DNA of 19,058 bases, from the NCBI GenBank assembly GCA_946186335.1, contig CAMHMW010000017.1, forward strand, positions 1-19,058. The letters run 5' to 3'. This DNA comes from an uncultured Candidatus Melainabacteria bacterium. GTDB taxonomy: Bacteria > Cyanobacteriota > Vampirovibrionia > Gastranaerophilales > Gastranaerophilaceae. Below are positions 15,815-19,058 of this stretch, piece after piece (position 1 is the stretch's first letter; every line of letters starts with the position of its first letter). Below the pieces are notes generated by a model. It made no database searches. It was given only the letters and a program-made list of their open reading frames with translations, and was not told the origin of the DNA. The translations under genes and the position numbers were made by a program.

Positions 15815-16500
15815 TGAAGGATGAACTGAATCAAATATTCGGGATAGAACCTGTAAAGGAAGATTTGTACAGAATTGCGCTGACACATTCTTCTTATACA
15901 AAAGATAACGGGCTGCCACATACCGAGTGTTATGAACGACTTGAATTTTTGGGCGATGCCGTCTTAAAACTTACTGTGTCGGATGTTTTGTATAAAATGT
16001 TTCCCGAAGCAACAGAGGGTGAATTATCAAAAATACGAGGGGTTGTGGTTTCCGATAATACCTTAGCGCAAATAGCGAAACGCGGCGGTTTGCAAAATTT
16101 GATTATTCTTAGTAAACACGATGAAAAACAGCACCTGAGGGATAATAATTCTATTTGTGCCTGTGCCTATGAGGCGATATTAGGTGCTTATTATCTTGAT
16201 AAGAAATTATCAAAACTCACAAAATATATTAAAAAGACATTTAAGCCTTTTATTGAAGATGTTAAAGATAATTTTGAGTGTTATAATGCGAAAGCAATTT
16301 TGCAGGAATATACTCAGGATAAGACAAAAGAACGCCCTGTCTATGCTGTTGTAAAAGAATCAGGTCCTGCACATAAAAGGGAGTTTGAAGTTTCTGTTAC
16401 ATACAGAGATGAAGTTCTTGCTGTTGAATCGGGTATGAGTAAGAAAGATGCGGAACAAAAATGTGCATATTCCGCATGTAAGAAGTTAGGAATTATATAA
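15814..16500 (+). CDS. rnc: Ribonuclease III, with Asp-to-Cys change at a catalytic metal site
   Basis: Double-stranded RNA endonuclease that processes rRNA precursors and structured mRNAs. The 228 residues comprise the nuclease domain (about 1-150) and a dsRNA-binding domain (about 156-226). The signature ERLEFLGDAVL is intact at 41-51, giving the E. coli equivalents of Glu38, Glu41 and Asp45, and the Glu65 equivalent lies in TEGELS (Glu68). In the second catalytic motif, however, the expected A-D-x-x-E reads ACAYE at 116-120: Cys117 (codon TGT, 16162-16164) occupies the position of E. coli Asp114, while Glu120 (E. coli Glu117) is kept. The frame is otherwise fully conserved, so this is not a frameshift. 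It overlaps its neighbours by one base on each side. Whether activity is altered is unknown. Confidence 0.93.
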   Translation: MKDELNQIFGIEPVKEDLYRIALTHSSYTKDNGLPHTECYERLEFLGDAVLKLTVSDVLYKMFPEATEGELSKIRGVVVSDNTLAQIAKRGGLQNLIILSKHDEKQHLRDNNSICACAYEAILGAYYLDKKLSKLTKYIKKTFKPFIEDVKDNFECYNAKAILQEYTQDKTKERPVYAVVKESGPAHKREFEVSVTYRDEVLAVESGMSKKDAEQKCAYSACKKLGII

Positions 16501-17237
16501 TGGGTAGTGTTATTATTTCACCGTCGATATTGTCTGCGGATTTTGCAAATTTGGAAAGTGATATTAAGCGTGTTGAAGATGCGGGTGCGGATTGGATTCA
16601 CGTTGATGTAATGGACGGGCATTTTGTTCCTAATATTACAATCGGAGTTCCTGTCGTAAAGTCTTTGAAGGAGGTTACTAATTTGCCGCTGGATGTTCAT
16701 TTGATGATTGAAAATCCCGAAAAGTACATCGAACCGTTTGCAATGGCGGGTGCTGATATTTTGACTTTTCATTATGAGGCAATTGCTGATGTCGGTAAAA
16801 GCAAGGTAAGTATTACGGGAACTGATGCTATATATGTTGAGGAAGAAGAAGTTTCTTTTCTGACTGATTATCCGCCGGAGTTAAAGATTTACGATATAAT
16901 CAAAAAAATTAAGTCCTACGGAATAAAAGCGGGGCTGTCAATAAAACCCAAAACCCCTGCTGAAGTTGTTTTTCCGTATCTTAAAGACTTGGATTTGGTG
17001 CTTGTAATGACAGTTGAGCCGGGGTTTGGCGGACAAAAATTTATTCCCGATTGTGCTAATAAAATCAAAGAAATCAGAGAAAAATCTCAGGAAGATTTAA
17101 TTATTCAGGTCGATGGCGGAATAAATGACTTCACCGGTCGTGTGTGCAAAGATTTTGGTGCAAATTCGCTCGTTGCAGGAAATTACATCTACAAATCAGA
17201 TGATTTGAAGAAAGCCATCGAAAGCCTAAAAGCCTAG
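16500..17237 (+). CDS. rpe: Ribulose-phosphate 3-epimerase with an extra loop
   Basis: Interconverts ribulose 5-phosphate and xylulose 5-phosphate in the pentose phosphate pathway (TIM barrel, metal-dependent). Conserved residues are visible: SPSILSADF at 7-15, H34 and D36 in IHVDVMDGHFVPN, H67 in DVHLMIE, the phosphate-loop TVEPGFGGQKF at 171-181 and D205 in QVDGGI. At 245 residues it is longer than the usual 220-225. The extra length is one block: 51 residues lie between the FH at 90-91 and KAGL at 143-146, against 21 in E. coli Rpe, an insertion of about 30 centred on 96-127 with an acidic EEEE run. It overlaps rnc by one base (TAATG) and its stop codon overlaps that of the convergent gene. 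Confidence 0.94.
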   Translation: MGSVIISPSILSADFANLESDIKRVEDAGADWIHVDVMDGHFVPNITIGVPVVKSLKEVTNLPLDVHLMIENPEKYIEPFAMAGADILTFHYEAIADVGKSKVSITGTDAIYVEEEEVSFLTDYPPELKIYDIIKKIKSYGIKAGLSIKPKTPAEVVFPYLKDLDLVLVMTVEPGFGGQKFIPDCANKIKEIREKSQEDLIIQVDGGINDFTGRVCKDFGANSLVAGNYIYKSDDLKKAIESLKA

Positions 17238-17241
17238 GCTT
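17222..17241. other. Hairpin and 12-bp palindrome spanning two convergent stop codons
   Basis: AAGCCTA (17222-17228) and TAGGCTT (17235-17241) form a perfect 7-bp stem with a 6-base loop. Overlapping it, AAGCCTAGGCTT at 17230-17241 is a perfect 12-bp palindrome. The central CTAG supplies the TAG stop of rpe on the plus strand and the TAG stop of the convergent gene on the minus strand. No T-run follows on either side, so termination would be weak. Confidence 0.5.
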
Positions 17242-18370
17242 CAATATCTTGTCCGCGACGAAGTTTTGCAAGGAGTATTTGTTCCAAATCTCCGCTTGCA
17301 AGTCTTTGGTCATCCGTACTTGCAGAGGTTTGTTCTTCAACTTTATCTTTTTCTTCCGATTCCTGCGGGTCTTTATCTGCGGTTGAGTAACCCTCAACTC
17401 CTGTTGTATTTTTAACTTCTGTTTTTAATTCCCCGACTTTTGATTTGTTATCATCATTAACCTGATCTGCCTCGGTTTGCATTTCGCTGCCCATTACTGC
17501 AAAGTTTACGGCTTTTTCGCCTGCGCTTATTGCTCTGTGTCCTGCGATATAATCTGCTATTCTGAACAACGGGAAACCGTGGATAGAATTTAATAATTCT
17601 CTGCCGATTCCGATTGTTTCCGAACCAAAATCTCCTGCGTTCAGTATTGTTCCGCTTTGTTCCGTTATATTTGTTTCGTAAACATTAAAATCACCTTCGG
17701 CTGATGCAAGTTGAGCCTGCCCGTCCTGTCCGTATCGTTGAAGTTGTTCATTTAATTTGTTAATCTTACCGAAAGTTGATTTGTCACTTTTGTTTGAATT
17801 TATATTCTGAATTTCATTTTTTAACTCTTGTTGAGTCGCTTCGGCTCTTGAAATAAGTGTTGCCATTTCGCTTTCAAGTGCTTCAATTTCGTTTGTTGAT
17901 TTTTCTTGTGTATCCTCTAAAACTGCAGCGGAATTTAATACTTCTTTGGAGGCGGTTTTACTGTCTTTTGTGAAAACTTTTGCCTGAGAACGCAAACTTG
18001 CACCGGCTTCCTGCATTTCTTCACGTTTTTTCTCTGCCGGTGTTTTATTATTTACATCCTGAGCTGCTGCATTTTGCGGGTCAGTTTCGCCTTCTGCTGC
18101 GGAGGCTTCCGTAGTTTGTTCATTATTTGTTGTTTGGGCTTCTGTTTCTTCTTTTTTTCTGCCTTCTTCAATTTTTTGTTTTTCAGCCATTTCGTAGGTT
18201 GTTTCGTCTTTATCGTTTTTTTCTAAATCCTGACGAAAATCAATAGCCCATTTCAGATATTGCGGCGGAACTTCAACCCCGTCGTTGTTATATTTAATTA
18301 TCTCTTTTGCCGTACATCTGCGCCAGTCAATAATTTTGGTCGGTGCGGCTTCTATACGTGATACGTCCAT
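17234..18370 (-). CDS. Acidic coiled-coil protein of unknown function
   Basis: I do not recognise this 378-residue protein. It has no signal peptide and no membrane helix. Residues 1-50 look like a small folded or targeting segment (RRCTAKEIIKYNNDGVEVPP near 17-36, then WAIDFRQDLE). Residues 51-120 are low-complexity, rich in Glu, Lys, Gln, Thr and Ala and probably disordered. Residues 120-235 show heptad-like helices, likely coiled coil. A more compositionally normal, Gly-containing region lies at 240-295, and the rest (300-358) is again acidic and disordered before a short basic end. AAGGGTG lies 5 bases before the ATG, a good ribosome binding site. It overlaps rpe by 4 bases tail to tail. 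The make-up suggests a structural, scaffold or secreted protein rather than an enzyme; this is inference. Confidence 0.8.
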   Translation of the reverse strand: MDVSRIEAAPTKIIDWRRCTAKEIIKYNNDGVEVPPQYLKWAIDFRQDLEKNDKDETTYEMAEKQKIEEGRKKEETEAQTTNNEQTTEASAAEGETDPQNAAAQDVNNKTPAEKKREEMQEAGASLRSQAKVFTKDSKTASKEVLNSAAVLEDTQEKSTNEIEALESEMATLISRAEATQQELKNEIQNINSNKSDKSTFGKINKLNEQLQRYGQDGQAQLASAEGDFNVYETNITEQSGTILNAGDFGSETIGIGRELLNSIHGFPLFRIADYIAGHRAISAGEKAVNFAVMGSEMQTEADQVNDDNKSKVGELKTEVKNTTGVEGYSTADKDPQESEEKDKVEEQTSASTDDQRLASGDLEQILLAKLRRGQDIEA

Positions 18371-18388
18371 AGTTCACCCTTGGTTTGT

Positions 18389-18416
18389 ATTATCTTTATC
18401 GGATAATTTTTGAAAA
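18389..18416 (-). promoter_or_regulatory. Candidate promoter of the coiled-coil protein gene
   Basis: On the minus strand TTTTCA (18416-18411) and GATAAT (18394-18389) are separated by 16 bases, and the -10 is close to the strong ribosome binding site. ATTATC (18389-18394) and GATAAT (18402-18407) also form a short inverted repeat across the -10 region. Confidence 0.35.
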
Positions 18417-18495
18417 ACTTTAACTTTGAGAGGATAATTATTACAAATATTAAGGGTTTCATACAACTAATGGATAACATTTATAAATATATCGC

Positions 18496-18501
18496 TATAA
18501 T
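18496..18501 (+). promoter_or_regulatory. Candidate -10 element for cdd
   Basis: A perfect TATAAT lies 20 bases before the cdd start codon; the best -35 is a weak ATAACA (18474-18479) at 16 bases. Transcription near 18508 would leave a leader that begins right at the ribosome binding site AAGAGG (18508-18513), a short-leader arrangement also seen at bioD. Confidence 0.4.
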
Positions 18502-18521
18502 AAGGGTAAGAGGTTTTATAT

Positions 18522-18908
18522 ATGGATTACAATTATTTAATGGAAAAAGCGATAGAAGTGTCAAAAAACGCTTATGCACCTTATTCAAAATTCCCTGTCG
18601 GTGCGTGTATTTTGACTGATACCGATAATATTTATTGCGGATGTAATTTTGAAAATGCCAGTTACGGGCTTACAATTTGTGCGGAAAGAAATGCTATCGG
18701 CTCTGCGGTTGCAAACGGTGACAGAATTGTTAAGGCAATTGCAATTTATTCTCCAAATCAGGATAATTGTACTCCCTGTGGGGCATGCAGGCAGGTCTTG
18801 TATGAATTTAGCAATAAAAATTTAGGGTTGGATGTTATTGTGAAAATCGGTGAAGATTTAAAAATATATAAACTTTCCGAACTTTTACCCGAGGGTTTTT
18901 CGTTGTAA
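18522..18908 (+). CDS. cdd: Cytidine deaminase
   Basis: Zinc hydrolase of pyrimidine salvage converting cytidine and deoxycytidine to uridine and deoxyuridine, of the short homotetrameric type (128 residues). Active-site elements are complete: NFENASYG at 42-49, the zinc ligand and proton shuttle in CAE at 53-55, and PCGACRQ at 85-91 with the zinc ligands Cys86 and Cys89. The N-terminal AYAPYSKFPVGA at 18-29 and terminal LLPEGF at 121-126 are also typical. AAGAGG lies 8 bases upstream of the ATG. The next gene starts two bases after the stop, suggesting co-transcription. The 151-base gap to the divergent upstream gene holds only the promoter elements noted above. Confidence 0.96.
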   Translation: MDYNYLMEKAIEVSKNAYAPYSKFPVGACILTDTDNIYCGCNFENASYGLTICAERNAIGSAVANGDRIVKAIAIYSPNQDNCTPCGACRQVLYEFSNKNLGLDVIVKIGEDLKIYKLSELLPEGFSL

Positions 18909-18910
18909 TT

Positions 18911-19058
18911 ATGTATATTTTTGAGTTAATTGTTCAGTATCTTAAAGGGAAAAAGTATAAAAAATTGCAGGAATATAACCCGTTAGAAGTTATTCCTGAC
19001 GGCTTGGAAGAAAGTCCTGAAAACTGCGAGCATTTATTTATGCCTTTAGACAGTTCAA
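18911..19058 (+). CDS. 5' part of a small gene of unknown function, cut by the window end
   Basis: An open frame starts with ATG two bases after the cdd stop and runs without a stop to the window end, 49 codons so far (begins MYIFELIVQYLKGKKYKK). The N-terminal 12 residues are amphipathic and aromatic, followed by a basic patch and then an acidic, polar stretch with one Cys. No family is recognisable from this fragment. Its ribosome binding site is poor (GAGGG about 16 bases upstream), so translation may depend on coupling to cdd. Confidence 0.6.
   Translation, partial: MYIFELIVQYLKGKKYKKLQEYNPLEVIPDGLEESPENCEHLFMPLDSS

Noticed and set aside
1..19058. tRNA genes, CRISPR arrays, insertion sequences, attachment sites or anti-phage systems
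   Set aside because: No cloverleaf, no spaced direct repeats, no transposase or integrase and no terminal inverted repeats were seen; nearly all the window is filled by housekeeping or membrane genes.

Overview
The window is an AT-rich bacterial chromosome segment read with the standard bacterial code (TGA serves as a stop, for example at the ends of the two genes finishing at 11049 and 15814). A two-partner-secretion outer-membrane transporter at the left end points to a diderm. My best inference is an uncultured gut bacterium of the Cyanobacteria/Melainabacteria lineage (Gastranaerophilales type). The grounds are base composition, the mix of diderm secretion with B12-dependent ribonucleotide reductase, and two large lineage-type proteins of unknown function. 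This is an impression from protein style, not the result of a search. I see no tRNA, rRNA, CRISPR array, insertion sequence or phage gene.

Layout. 1-2335: a strong promoter, a leader holding three successive perfect inverted repeats, a TpsB/ShlB/FhaC-family transporter with an unusual proline-rich tail, and a clear intrinsic terminator. 2368-4388: bioD-bioA, the dethiobiotin synthetase and DAPA aminotransferase steps of biotin synthesis. 4390-5985 (minus): a large membrane-anchored protein of unknown function, convergent with bioA across one base. 6054-8127 (minus): adenosylcobalamin-dependent ribonucleotide reductase with its own promoter, a 12-bp palindrome in its leader and a clear terminator. 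8212-13549: a divergent operon of a family-5 solute-binding lipoprotein, two DppB/DppC-type permeases, a membrane-anchored TPR protein and an MgtC/SapB-family protein; no ATPase gene is included. 13571-17237: a housekeeping operon pyrH-frr-cdsA-rnc-rpe with a near-consensus promoter, mostly joined by 1-base stop/start overlaps. 17234-18370 (minus): a second large protein of unknown function, soluble, acidic and coiled-coil, whose stop codon overlaps that of rpe. 18496-19058: cytidine deaminase followed by a conserved-looking small gene cut by the window edge.

How the genes work together. The biotin pair acts sequentially on one pathway. pyrH, nrdJ and cdd all serve nucleotide supply (UMP phosphorylation, deoxynucleotide formation, cytidine salvage). 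frr and rnc serve translation and RNA processing, cdsA phospholipid synthesis, and rpe the pentose phosphate pathway. The binding protein and permeases form an incomplete peptide- or nickel-type importer that must borrow ATPases from elsewhere.

The points most worth a second look are: RNase III with a cysteine where a catalytic metal-binding aspartate is expected; a 30-residue insertion in ribulose-phosphate epimerase; the stacked inverted repeats before the transporter and its proline-rich tail; the ATPase-less importer operon; and the two uncharacterised proteins, each convergent with and touching a metabolic gene.
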